Part shown: in pieces, positions 1 to 8,238 of the stretch
How the letters are laid out: each line of letters starts with the position of its first letter
Numbering within the stretch: position 1 is the first letter of the stretch
Source of the DNA: Ruthenibacterium sp.
GTDB taxonomy: Bacteria; Bacillota; Clostridia; Oscillospirales; Ruminococcaceae
NCBI GenBank assembly: GCA_020025235.1
Contig: JAHHSL010000010.1
Coordinates: forward strand, 1 to 48,111
DNA: 48,111 nt
Direction of reading: 5' to 3'
The notes under the pieces: model-generated
Told to the model about the DNA's origin: nothing
The model's database searches: none
What the model saw: only the letters and a program-made list of their open reading frames with translations
Position numbers and translations under genes: made by a program

Positions 1-33
1 GTGCAGAGTCCTGATGCCATTCAGACAGACGAA

Positions 34-70
34 AAAACACCGCAGAGGAGAAAATCCTCTGCGGTGTTTT
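34..70 (-). terminator. Rho-independent terminator of the SDR gene
   Basis: A perfect 16-bp inverted repeat (34-49 and 55-70) surrounds a 5-base loop. Read on the minus strand it is followed by a run of T (complement of the A run at 32-37). It lies about 45 bases beyond the stop of the SDR gene. The plus-strand T run is short, so the main role is on the minus strand. Confidence 0.88.
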
Positions 71-114
71 GGAGTGGCGTGACAATGTGCCAAAAGCACA
101 ATGAAATCCAAAAA

Positions 115-906
115 TCAGTCTGCGTAGAAAGCGCCCATGTAGCGGATGTATTCATCCTGCGTGTGGTTTGCTCTCCAGTCGTGAACTTCTTTCTTGTTGT
201 AATCGCCGGTGATGACGGAAAGCTCTTTGCCAAGCTTTTCAAATGCTTCGTCAACAACCTCTTCCGGCGTCTGTGCACGCTGCATAGCGCGTTCACCTTC
301 CGGACCGCCGGGCAGGTTGCGCAGAAGGCTCGGGGTCAGCGTGGTGCCGAGCGTGATGCACATAACGTCAACATTCGTTTTCTCGGTTTCGCCTGCAACA
401 GCTTCGGTCATCTTCAGGATGTAAGCCTTGCCTGCGCCGTACTGGCCGTTCCACGGGGAGGATGCAAGAGCCGTTTTGGAGGAAACGTTGATGACAGCGC
501 CGCGATCCTGTGCGGTAAAGATCTTCATGTAGTGATAGAAGCATTTCATGAAGGTGATAACGTTAACGTTGATCATAGCCTCATGCTTTTCCCACGGGGT
601 ATCCTGGATCTTGCCGAAGGAATGCAGGCATGCAACATAGGACATAAAGCCCATGTCAAGGCCTTCCGTTGCAGCAAAAACCTTTTCAGCAGCACCGGGT
701 TTGGAGAAATCAGCGCAAACGACCTTGTAGTCGACGCCGTACTTTTTCTTGAGTTCTTCGCCCAGCTCGTTGAGCATCTGCTCACGGCGTCCAACCATAA
801 CAACGTTCATGCCGCCGGCAGCGATCTTTTCGCAGAATGCTTTGCCGACGCCTTCGGTTGCGCCAAGGATTACGCCCCATTCGCCGTATTTTTCTCTCAA
901 GTTCAT
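115..906 (-). CDS. SDR family NAD(P)-dependent oxidoreductase
   Basis: A 263-residue short-chain dehydrogenase/reductase, the usual size for classical SDRs. The Rossmann nucleotide-binding loop is GATEGVG (residues 15-21). The catalytic set is Ser142/143 in NVSS, Tyr156 and Lys160 in YGAGK. An Asn in the INVNV segment (about 112-116) matches the structural Asn of the family. The start was placed at the ATG at 906 because a GGAGG lies 8 bases upstream; an in-frame ATG 21 bases earlier has no ribosome-binding site. The gene is monocistronic, with its own promoter (1017-1045) and terminator (34-70). The substrate cannot be told from sequence; 3-oxoacyl, steroid or sugar substrates all fit the fold. 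Confidence 0.93.
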   Translation of the reverse strand: MNLREKYGEWGVILGATEGVGKAFCEKIAAGGMNVVMVGRREQMLNELGEELKKKYGVDYKVVCADFSKPGAAEKVFAATEGLDMGFMSYVACLHSFGKIQDTPWEKHEAMINVNVITFMKCFYHYMKIFTAQDRGAVINVSSKTALASSPWNGQYGAGKAYILKMTEAVAGETEKTNVDVMCITLGTTLTPSLLRNLPGGPEGERAMQRAQTPEEVVDEAFEKLGKELSVITGDYNKKEVHDWRANHTQDEYIRYMGAFYAD

Positions 907-1016
907 AATATTAGCCTCCATATGCAATAATTCTGAAAAGGGTGCACGCGGGCTCTTTTCGAAAAAAGTAAATGCAATGAATTGGGCGGCGTCCGTCTGC
1001 CCGCCGCTTTGTGATT

Positions 1017-1045
1017 ATTTTAACAGAATTGATCGAAAAGTTCAA
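1017..1045 (-). promoter_or_regulatory. Sigma-A promoter for the SDR gene
   Basis: On the minus strand TTGAAC (1040-1045) is separated by 17 bases from TAAAAT (1017-1022). The predicted transcript would have about 100 bases of leader before the SDR start codon. Confidence 0.65.
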
Positions 1046-1113
1046 TAGCTTTTTATATTTTTGTGAAAAATGCGATAAAATTGCATAAATCATAGCCGGA
1101 ACAGGCGGGGATA

Positions 1114-1142
1114 TTGCCGCGGCAGCTGCTTCTTGCTACAAT
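1114..1142 (+). promoter_or_regulatory. Sigma-A promoter for the RluA-family gene
   Basis: TTGCCG (1114-1119), 17 bases, then TACAAT (1137-1142) preceded by TGC, an extended -10 element. It lies about 58 bases upstream of the GTG start at 1200. Confidence 0.55.
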
Positions 1143-1199
1143 AGAAAACAGGAATAAATAAGAGCAGAATGTAAAAACGTTCTGCGTGGAGGGATCGCT

Positions 1200-2153
1200 G
1201 TGCAACGTTTTACCATTACCGAAAAGTCGATGCCGCGGCTGGATGCTGCGCTTTTGAAGCAGTTTCCGCAGCTTACACCGGGAAGGCTGCATAAATATCT
1301 GCGTGAAAACAAAATCAAGGTGAACGGGAAAAAGCAGCCGCTTTCCACGCGGCTTGCGTGCGGCAGCGAGGTATGCGTCTATCTGCCGGATGCCATGCTG
1401 GAAGTGCCGGAAGGGCCGCTTTTCCTGCGCGCGGAAAACAGGCTTACGCTTGTGTATGAGGATGACGAGGTGCTGTGCGCGGATAAGCCTGCGGGTCTGC
1501 CTGTCATGGATGAAGCGGGCAAAACCGCGGATACGCTCATCAACCGGGCGCTGCTGTACCTTTATAAGAAAGGGGAGTATGTGCCCGAGCGTGATTTTGA
1601 ACCGAAGCTCTGCCACCGGCTGGATACCGGAACGTCCGGTGCGGTGCTGATTGCTAAAACGCGCAGGGCAGAAACATTTCTGCTGCAGCTGGTGAAGGAT
1701 CGCCGCATCGAAAAGCGCTATCTGTGCGTTACGTTCGGGCGTCCGCAGCCGCCGCAGGCCGTGCTGGAAGATTATCTTGTAAAGGATGCCAAGGCGGGCA
1801 GGGTGCGCGTTACGCATACACCGTCACCGACGGCGAAAAACATCATCACCAAGTATCAGACCCTTGCGGTCAGCGGACGCCTTGCGCTGCTGGACGTGGA
1901 ACTGGTGACAGGCCGCACGCATCAGATCCGTGCCCATATGGCTTCGATCGGCTGCCCGATCCTCGGGGATTCCAAATACGGGAACAACGCGGCGAACCGG
2001 GAATTGAAGCTCAAATATCAGGCACTGTGCGCTTACAGCCTGCATTTCCCCGAAATCCGTGAAAATGAACCCTGCGCAAAACTTTCTGGCAAAACGATCC
2101 ATACGGCACGCCCGTGGTATTACGGGCAGATCCTGGACGGAACACTTCGGTGA
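1200..2153 (+). CDS. RluA family 23S rRNA/tRNA pseudouridine synthase
   Basis: A 317-residue pseudouridine synthase. An N-terminal S4-like RNA-binding domain covers about residues 12-60 (RLDAALLKQFPQLTPGRL region). The RluA catalytic motif HRLDTGTSG is at 139-147, with Asp142 as the expected nucleophile. Later family blocks are present (GRTHQIRAHM near residue 240). The start is GTG at 1200, six bases after GGAGGG. The enzyme should isomerise uridine to pseudouridine in structured RNA; whether the site matches RluB/C/D or a tRNA position cannot be decided here. It is monocistronic between the SDR gene and a pseudogene. Confidence 0.93.
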   Translation: MQRFTITEKSMPRLDAALLKQFPQLTPGRLHKYLRENKIKVNGKKQPLSTRLACGSEVCVYLPDAMLEVPEGPLFLRAENRLTLVYEDDEVLCADKPAGLPVMDEAGKTADTLINRALLYLYKKGEYVPERDFEPKLCHRLDTGTSGAVLIAKTRRAETFLLQLVKDRRIEKRYLCVTFGRPQPPQAVLEDYLVKDAKAGRVRVTHTPSPTAKNIITKYQTLAVSGRLALLDVELVTGRTHQIRAHMASIGCPILGDSKYGNNAANRELKLKYQALCAYSLHFPEIRENEPCAKLSGKTIHTARPWYYGQILDGTLR

Positions 2154-2261
2154 TCTCTTGCAAAACCGGCACTGTTTTGGAATAATGAAATAATGTTGGA
2201 ATTATATATGCGAAGTTTTTGTGCATAGTACCAAGAAAAGGAGAGGGTAAAAAGGGTCGAC

Positions 2262-2724
2262 TGAAAGGCAAAGCTGTATTATCTTTCCGATGATGACATC
2301 AAAATAGGTCGAGGACGCCATTGCCGGCATGACCGATGAGGAAAAAGTCAGGCAGCTGTTTGTCAATATGATGCTGGATTTCAGCCCGGAATCCATTCGG
2401 AAAGTTGCGGAAAAATATCATCCGGGTGCGCTGCGCTATCATAATAAATCGGCGCAGGAACTGTAGGATATGGTAAGCACATTCCAGAAATACAGCAAGA
2501 TCCCGCTGCTGGTGGCGTCCAACTGCGAAGCGGGCGGCAACGGCGGCGGCACTGCGGTTTCCTGCGGCGCTTCCACCGCGGCTTCGCGCAGCCCGGAGGT
2601 CGCCTACAAAACGGCAAAGGTCAGCATGGAGAACTTTATGAAAAACACAGACGGCGTTGCCGGAAGAAAACGTCTGGTGCGGACGCTGGGATACAAAGCT
2701 GTAACGCACATTGCTCCAAAATAA
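2262..2724 (+). pseudogene. Decayed glycoside hydrolase family 3 (beta-N-acetylhexosaminidase-like) remnant
   Basis: Three frames joined together resemble the N-terminus of GH3 enzymes: a piece reading YYLSDDDIK (from about 2277), then VEDAIAGMTDEEKVRQLF (2309 on), then a segment with IPLLVASNCEAGG and SPEVAYKTAKVS after a stop. Breaks seen are a frameshift near 2276, another near 2304-2308, and an in-frame TAG at 2464-2466. Similarity fades after about 2630, so the catalytic nucleophile domain is gone. A ribosome-binding-like AAGGAGAGGG (about 2238-2247) is still visible upstream. The family hydrolyses beta-linked GlcNAc or glucosides; this copy cannot. Assignment rests on motif memory, not alignment. 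Confidence 0.7.
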
Positions 2725-2736
2725 ATGTCAGCATAA

Positions 2737-2779
2737 AAATACGGCACAGCCCGAAAAAGGCTGTGCCGTATTTCTTTTT
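2737..2779. terminator. Bidirectional terminator between the GH3 remnant and the minus-strand membrane gene
   Basis: A perfect 15-bp stem (2737-2751 with 2759-2773) with a 7-base loop is followed by TTTCTTTTT on the plus strand and by an A/T-rich tail on the minus strand. Confidence 0.85.
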
Positions 2780-2834
2780 GCTGTAAGCGAACCCTGCATC
2801 GTTCTGCGCGGCAAAGCCGGCAGAGCGCGGTGCT

Positions 2835-3245
2835 TTATTCAAGCCGTTTCCAGAATTCCCCCTGAAAGAGCAGGAAGAAAAGGCTGAAAAGCAGAGCCGA
2901 GATCCAAAAGCCGGGCAGTGCGGTATGCAGGCCGTCAAGCAGCTGAAACCCGCCCTTGATGTTGCAGATCTCCTGCCACAGACCGAAGGCTGCCACCAGA
3001 ACGGCAAGATTTGCGGCGGCACCGAATTCGGCTGCCACCAAAAGCGTTTTGTTCGCTTTCGGCACGAAAAGATACACGCCGATCACCAAAAGCGGGATCG
3101 CAAACAGCTTGATGAAGGTGAAGCCGAAGCGATAGCCCATGATCGAAGCGTTATAGGTGAACCACGGAAGAAACAGAGAAAGGGTGCACACGATGAAGAA
3201 AATGCGGATGAAAACGTCCCATCCGGTCGATTTGCTTTTAACCAT
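2835..3245 (-). CDS. Small multi-pass membrane protein, function unknown
   Basis: 136 residues with about four hydrophobic segments: roughly 11-30 (FIRIFFIVCTLSLFLPWF), 43-62, 68-88 and 110-128. No family was recognised. The start is the ATG at 3245 (MVKSKST), after an AAGGCGG site at about 7 bases; upstream in-frame codons lack a site. It lies about 100 bases downstream of the sensor-kinase stop on the same strand and may be the last gene of that operon. An imperfect hairpin (3281-3289 with 3305-3313) sits in the gap. It ends at the shared terminator 2737-2779. Confidence 0.7.
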   Translation of the reverse strand: MVKSKSTGWDVFIRIFFIVCTLSLFLPWFTYNASIMGYRFGFTFIKLFAIPLLVIGVYLFVPKANKTLLVAAEFGAAANLAVLVAAFGLWQEICNIKGGFQLLDGLHTALPGFWISALLFSLFFLLFQGEFWKRLE

Positions 3246-3345
3246 AAAAACACCGCCTTGTTCTGTAAGATAATGGGAAAGCCGCCTGCCGGTCTGTGAC
3301 AATCAGCAGACGGCTGCATTTGGGTCTGGTTGTAAAAGCCGGAGG

Positions 3346-5994
3346 TCAGAGACTGTCATCCGGCTCTGTGCTTTGCGGCGCAGGCAGTGCGTCGGGTTCA
3401 TCCCGATCCGCACTGTCCGGCACAGCGGCGTCCGGTTCGCAGTCGGAAGCAAGCGCCCATTCGACCTCGGCTTTGAACAGATCGCCGTCCACCGAAATGC
3501 GCAGCGTGCCGTGCTGCAGCTCTACAAAGCTTTTGACAATGGCAAGCCCCAGTCCGTTGCCTTCGGTGTTGCGGGATTTATCCCCGCGGACAAAGCGCTC
3601 GGTAAGCTCCTGCACGTCATCGGGAAGTTCTGCGGCAGAAATGTTGCGGAACGTTGCACACGCGGTGCCTTCCGCCGCGGTAAGACTGACGTATGCGCGC
3701 GTTCCGGGCAAAGAATACTTCGTCATATTGATGATCAGGTTTTCAAAGATGCGGCAGGTGCGGTTGCCATCCAGCATCACAAACACTTTTTCCTGCGGAA
3801 GGTTCCAGCGGAAATCAAGGCCGCTTTCTTCGATTTTATCGTCCAATTCATACTGCACCTGCTTTAAAAGTGCGCACAGATCCAGACGTTCCAAATCGAG
3901 CGTCACATTCTGAGAGGACGCCTTGCTCACTTCAAAAAGATCGGAAATCAGCTGCTTGAGCCGCTGGCTCTTGTGATCCAGCGTATCGATATACTGGCGG
4001 CGCTGTTCCTCGGTGATCGTTTCGTCCTTCAGCAGGTCGATATAGGTGATGATCGCGGTGAGCGGCGTTTTCAGGTCGTGCGAGACGTTTGTAATCAGTT
4101 CGGTTTTCATGTTCTGGCTTTTCACTTCCTGCTCCACCGCTTTTTTAAAGCCGCTGCGCACTTCGCACAGCTCTTCTTTCAGCGGTTCAAACACACCGGC
4201 GCTTTCCTCCATTTGGAAATCAAGGTTGCCTTCGGACATCTGCGAAACGGCGTCTTTGACGTTGCGATAGTCCGACTGGAATGCAAGATATTTCTTTTTC
4301 AGCACAATGTACAGGAAAATCGAGTACGCTGCCACAAGGGGAAGTGCATAGAACCAAAGCAGGCAGATGCCTGTACAGATAACCGTGTGCAGTGCAACCA
4401 GCTTTAAGATCGTGCTGTGCGCAGGTGCTTCAAGGCTGACGTCGAAAACCGACGTTCGGATCTTTGCGCACAGCGTGCGCAAAGCGCGCCAGAGCCGCAG
4501 AAGGATGCGCACACACCAGCTGCGTTCGCACAGATAGGCGGCAGGCCCCATGCGGAATATCTTGGCATAGGAAAGGAACGAAACATAAGCGGTCCCGGCA
4601 AAAACAGCCCATACGGCAAAGTTTGCGGCGATGCAAAGTGCCTGTGCGGCGGCAGGAGAAAAGAGCAGATTTTCCGTCAGGAAAAAGGAAAAGGCACCGT
4701 TCAGTGTTGAAGTCAGAAGATCCAACATAAATTCATATCCGGCCAGAACAACGACAAAGTCGGCCGCAATCAGCGCTTCAACCGGTATATTCCGCAGCAG
4801 CCTGCCGCTGCCGAGATTCCAGAACCGGAACAGCCCAAACACAAGGCCGGCCAGTGCGCCGATCCCCAGTACGGCGGCAAACACCATGGGAAACACGGTA
4901 CTGTACAGGTTCGACCGCAGACTGGAAAGGGCGATGTTTGAGACAAAGTCGCCCGCGACGATCTCGTTCGGTATGGCAAAAACGGCGGTGATGCCGCGCG
5001 GCAGAAGATATTGCGCATTCAAAAACGAAGATTCGGTAAAAGCGTATTTTTTTAAAGGGGAAGCGCCGGAGATGGAAGGCTTGCTGCGAGCGCCGAGCAT
5101 ATTAAAGGGGTAATTGCGGATCGTGTTTTCGATCGCTGCCCTGCGTCCCTGTGCGTATTCGGGGTCGGCCGTCAGCAGATCCAGGATCGTGTAATGTCCG
5201 TTTTCATCGAATCGCACCCGAAGCAGGAACTGGTACTGTTCCGGCATGGAAAGGTGAGGGGCGTCTGATGAAAGCAGGCCGGAAATCACGCCGCTTTTAT
5301 CGTTCGTCACGGTCGGGCCATCGTCTGTCAGTATACCGAAAACCATGTTGCGCGGGTTGAAAACGGCATCGGTGACGCGAGAATACGAAAAGTAGAAGTT
5401 GGAATCAAAATTGTTCAGGATCGCGCTGCGCTCCGCAAGATCCGTGCCGCCTGAGATGAGGTCTTCTTCGGTCAGCAAAAAAAACAGCTTCTGTACTTCA
5501 GATGTTTTCTCTGTTCCTTCTTCGACGTTCAAAGCGGCGTCCTGCCGACCGGATGATTCCGGAATGGAGACCGAAGGAAAATCGCCAGATTCCACAGCAA
5601 AGGGCTGAGATGCGGGGGAATGCTCCGGCATATAGAAATTCTGATTAGACAGATCGTCAAGAATGCGGGCATCTATCTTTCCGGAGCGGGAGGCTTCGCG
5701 CAGAAGCTCCCAGTATTCCTGTTCGTAGAGCAGGGTCTCCTGCGTAAATTCTGGCATAAGAACTTCGCTGGGCGTCAGTGCTCCGTTATTGCTTTTTGTA
5801 AAATAATAAGTGCCGTAGATAAAATCGGTAAGTGCATCTGCAAACCGTTCGATGCTGTAAACGGGCGTCTGCAAAGCCTGCACCTGATTTGAAACGAGCG
5901 GATAGGTGCTTATGGCACCTGCGGCGAGCCCAAGCACCAGAAGGATGCTGAGCAGAATGCTAATCACTTTACTGCTTTTCGATTTTGTATCCAA
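3346..5994 (-). CDS. Large multi-pass sensor histidine kinase
   Basis: An 882-residue sensor kinase. TM1 is at about 11-33, then an extracytoplasmic domain of about 330 residues, then TM segments near 366-390, 408-428, 448-475 and two at 530-567. A HAMP/linker-like region follows. The HisKA box is NVSHDLKTPLTAI with phospho-acceptor His639. The ATPase domain has an N-box NLIINMTKYS and a GNGLGLAIVKS lid motif; the usual DxGxG G1 box is replaced by NIS, as in a known subgroup of Firmicutes kinases. The tail after about 850 is acidic and Pro-rich. The start is TTG at 5994, overlapping the response-regulator gene by 26 bases. The signal is unknown; the domain is much larger than in ordinary VanS-like kinases. 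Confidence 0.9.
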   Translation of the reverse strand: MDTKSKSSKVISILLSILLVLGLAAGAISTYPLVSNQVQALQTPVYSIERFADALTDFIYGTYYFTKSNNGALTPSEVLMPEFTQETLLYEQEYWELLREASRSGKIDARILDDLSNQNFYMPEHSPASQPFAVESGDFPSVSIPESSGRQDAALNVEEGTEKTSEVQKLFFLLTEEDLISGGTDLAERSAILNNFDSNFYFSYSRVTDAVFNPRNMVFGILTDDGPTVTNDKSGVISGLLSSDAPHLSMPEQYQFLLRVRFDENGHYTILDLLTADPEYAQGRRAAIENTIRNYPFNMLGARSKPSISGASPLKKYAFTESSFLNAQYLLPRGITAVFAIPNEIVAGDFVSNIALSSLRSNLYSTVFPMVFAAVLGIGALAGLVFGLFRFWNLGSGRLLRNIPVEALIAADFVVVLAGYEFMLDLLTSTLNGAFSFFLTENLLFSPAAAQALCIAANFAVWAVFAGTAYVSFLSYAKIFRMGPAAYLCERSWCVRILLRLWRALRTLCAKIRTSVFDVSLEAPAHSTILKLVALHTVICTGICLLWFYALPLVAAYSIFLYIVLKKKYLAFQSDYRNVKDAVSQMSEGNLDFQMEESAGVFEPLKEELCEVRSGFKKAVEQEVKSQNMKTELITNVSHDLKTPLTAIITYIDLLKDETITEEQRRQYIDTLDHKSQRLKQLISDLFEVSKASSQNVTLDLERLDLCALLKQVQYELDDKIEESGLDFRWNLPQEKVFVMLDGNRTCRIFENLIINMTKYSLPGTRAYVSLTAAEGTACATFRNISAAELPDDVQELTERFVRGDKSRNTEGNGLGLAIVKSFVELQHGTLRISVDGDLFKAEVEWALASDCEPDAAVPDSADRDEPDALPAPQSTEPDDSL

Positions 5995-6673
5995 TTCCCC
6001 ATACCACCTTTAAATATTTTGGTTCTTTCGGGTTGATTTCGATTTTTTCCCGGATGTTGCGAACATGCACCATAATGGTGTCGGTGTTCACGGCGCGCTC
6101 GTTCCATACCTTTTCATAAATTTCATCGGCGGAAAAAACACGCCCCGGATTCTTCATTAAAAGAAGCATGATTTTAAATTCCAGCGGCGTCAGCTTTACG
6201 GGCGCACCGTCCACCGTAAGCTCGAAGGTCTGTTCGTTCAGTTCCAGCCCGCCTACGGTAAAAATATGTTCGTTGGGCGCGGCGGCCTTTTTCAGTGCGC
6301 TCAGATATTTTGCATACCGCCGCAGCTGGGAATTGACGCGCGCTAAAAGCTCCATGGGGACGAACGGCTTTGTGACGTAATCGTCCGCGCCGATGTTCAG
6401 CCCCGTGATCTTGTCGATGTCCTCTGATTTTGCGGAAAGCATGATAACAGGAAAATCATGCGTTTCCCGCAGCTTCATGGTCATCGTCACGCCGTCCATA
6501 ACGGGCATCATGATATCTACAATGGCAAGATGAATTTCATTCTGCGCAATGACGTCAAGCCCCTCCCGGCCGTTGGATGCCTTGAAAACCTCATAGCCCT
6601 GATTTTTCAGATAAATGGCAATGCCGTTTAAAATTTCCCGGTCGTCCTCCACGACAAGAATGTGATACTCCAT
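5969..6673 (-). CDS. OmpR/PhoB family response regulator
   Basis: 234 residues. The receiver domain has acidic pocket EDD (10-12), phospho-acceptor Asp53 in VDIMMP, and Lys in VTKPF. The C-terminal winged-helix DNA-binding domain (about 130-232) ends with the typical VWGIGYKIE strand. The ATG at 6673 follows AAAGGAG by 7 bases. It is the first gene of a two-component operon with the overlapping sensor kinase, and possibly the small membrane gene. It is divergent from the ECF sigma operon, with a 411-base shared upstream region. Confidence 0.96.
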   Translation of the reverse strand: MEYHILVVEDDREILNGIAIYLKNQGYEVFKASNGREGLDVIAQNEIHLAIVDIMMPVMDGVTMTMKLRETHDFPVIMLSAKSEDIDKITGLNIGADDYVTKPFVPMELLARVNSQLRRYAKYLSALKKAAAPNEHIFTVGGLELNEQTFELTVDGAPVKLTPLEFKIMLLLMKNPGRVFSADEIYEKVWNERAVNTDTIMVHVRNIREKIEINPKEPKYLKVVWGIGYKIEKQ

Positions 6674-6743
6674 GACGAAACTCCTTTACGCCAAAACAGA
6701 GCGCCGCAAGCAGCCCTGTCCGATCTGTTTGATTCTGCTATTC

Positions 6744-6773
6744 AGTATAGCATGGAAACGCAATCCGCAACAA
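6744..6773 (-). promoter_or_regulatory. Promoter of the two-component operon
   Basis: On the minus strand TTGTTG (6768-6773) lies 18 bases before TATACT (6744-6749), the latter preceded by TGC (extended -10). It is about 70 bases upstream of the regulator start codon. Confidence 0.55.
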
Positions 6774-6963
6774 GAAAGGAAACCCGCGCGGAAAGGAAAA
6801 AACGGCAGAACAAACTGTGTTCGCCAAACGCATCACCCCTTTTTGAAATCGGCATATCGGACGAAGCCGTCCTCTGTGCTTTTAAGGATACCGTGCAATT
6901 CTAAAACGGCGCGGCAGGCAAATCAAAAGAATTTCTAAAGAAATACCCGAAAGCAGTGCAGGA

Positions 6964-6992
6964 TTGAAAAAACACCGCTGATTTGATACGCT
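6964..6992 (+). promoter_or_regulatory. Possible promoter of the ECF sigma operon; rest of the 411-base intergenic region
   Basis: TTGAAA (6964-6969), 17 bases, TACGCT (6987-6992) is the best sigma-A-like pair upstream of 7085, but its -10 is poor. The region 6674-7084 otherwise holds an A/T-rich tract at 6991-7023 and no convincing gene. An autoregulatory ECF-type promoter could lie nearer the gene but was not recognised. Confidence 0.3.
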
Positions 6993-7084
6993 AAAAAAAG
7001 AAAGAAAAAATTTTTGTTTTTTCGGTAATATTTCGTTGCCGATCCATAGTGGATAGGTGAAGGGATCAGAAGGGCGGTGAAGTG

Positions 7085-7645
7085 ATGCAGGACGATCATA
7101 CGATCCTGGAGCTGTTTTATAAACGGTCGGAACAGGCGATTGCGGAGCTTGCACTCAAATACGGGGCGGGCTGCCGGCGGATCGCAAAAAACATCCTGCG
7201 CAGTGATGCGGATGCGGAAGAAAGCGTCAACGACGCCTATCTTGCGGCGTGGAATACGATCCCGCCGCAGCGGCCGGACCCGCTTCGCACTTATCTGTAC
7301 CGGATCGTCCGCAATATCGCAGCGGCACGGTACCATAAAAACACGGCGCAGAAGCGCAACAGCAGCTATGACGTTGCACTGGATGAACTGGAAGGCTGCC
7401 TTGCGGCAGCCGATACGACCGAAACGAGCTTTTCGGCAAAGGAACTGACACAGCGGCTCAATCAGTTTTTGGCCCAGCTGGAAAAGGAAAACCGGATCAT
7501 CTTTGTGCGCCGGTACTGGTACGGCGATGCAGTCTGTGATATTGCCGAAACAATGGGCATGCGCAGCAATACCGTTTCGGTTCGCCTTGCCCGTATGCGC
7601 GGCGAGCTGAAAGCATATCTCGAAAAGGAGGGAGTGACCGTATGA
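7085..7645 (+). CDS. ECF-type RNA polymerase sigma factor
   Basis: 186 residues, the size of group 4 sigma factors. Region 2 runs from about residue 10 to 80, including DADAEESVNDAYLAAW and the following RTYLYRIVRN segment. Region 4 (about 125-180) has the helix-turn-helix DIAETMGMRSNTVSVRLARM. No sigma 3 region is present. The ATG at 7085 was preferred over the GTG three bases earlier; the upstream GGGCGGTGA serves either. The stop overlaps the next start by ATGA, so sigma and partner are translationally coupled. The neighbour encodes a one-TM protein, the classic arrangement of ECF sigma plus membrane anti-sigma. Confidence 0.93.
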   Translation: MQDDHTILELFYKRSEQAIAELALKYGAGCRRIAKNILRSDADAEESVNDAYLAAWNTIPPQRPDPLRTYLYRIVRNIAAARYHKNTAQKRNSSYDVALDELEGCLAAADTTETSFSAKELTQRLNQFLAQLEKENRIIFVRRYWYGDAVCDIAETMGMRSNTVSVRLARMRGELKAYLEKEGVTV

Positions 7646-8223
7646 CGCGGGAAGAAATCAGTCAGGCCGTCGGGGATATTCGGGACGAATATATCGAAGA
7701 AGCGGCGCAGATGCAGGCGTGCCGAAAAAAACACAGAAGGAAAAGCATCCGCTTTCTTCTGGGGGCGGCGGCATGCATCGCCGTTGCTGTCGCAGTGCAG
7801 GGCGTATTTCCAAGGATGATTTCCGGGAACGAAACCGTGGCAGGATCGACTTCCTATGCACAGGTGGAAGATACAGCGCCGATGGAGGGCGGCCAGGAAA
7901 ATGCAGCGTCGGCACAGTCTCCGCAGCAAGCGTCCGTACTCCGGGTGCGCATTGAAACGCGCAGTGAAACCGGGTTTACCGCAGCCGTGCTCAGTGAAAC
8001 CGCACCGTTCCGGACAGGGGACGTGGTGGAAATCACAGTGCAGGATACCGGTGCGGATAAACAAGAGGATACAGCGCAGGAAGATTCTCAGCGGGCAGCG
8101 ATCTGTGCGCGGTATCCGCAGGCGCTCGAAAAGGCGGCCGAGGGGGATATCATCGAAATCGAGTTTTCCCAAAACGAGGATGCGGAAAAGACGCTTTGCA
8201 TCATGCTGAAAAAGGATGCATAA
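7642..8223 (+). CDS. Single-pass membrane protein, probable anti-sigma factor
   Basis: 193 residues: a basic cytoplasmic N-terminus of about 36 residues, one TM helix at about 37-56 (FLLGAAACIAVAVAVQGV), then an exported region rich in Gln, Ala and Glu. The distal part (about 95-190) is more structured, with VRIETRSETGFTAAV and a TGDVVEITVQD strand. No ZAS zinc motif (HxxxCxxC) is visible in the N-terminus. The anti-sigma role is inferred from its overlap with the sigma gene, its topology and its size. The outer domain might sense the signal. It is followed after 15 bases by the serpin gene. Confidence 0.7.
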   Translation: MTREEISQAVGDIRDEYIEEAAQMQACRKKHRRKSIRFLLGAAACIAVAVAVQGVFPRMISGNETVAGSTSYAQVEDTAPMEGGQENAASAQSPQQASVLRVRIETRSETGFTAAVLSETAPFRTGDVVEITVQDTGADKQEDTAQEDSQRAAICARYPQALEKAAEGDIIEIEFSQNEDAEKTLCIMLKKDA

Positions 8224-8238
8224 AAGGAGGCGGGCAGA

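Noticed and set aside
1..930. A 309-codon plus-strand frame at the left edge
   Set aside because: It lies fully antisense to the SDR gene, crosses its terminator hairpin and shows no family motifs.
6662..6938. Short plus-strand frames in the two-component/ECF intergenic region
   Set aside because: They begin inside the regulator gene, lack ribosome-binding sites and show no protein-like pattern.
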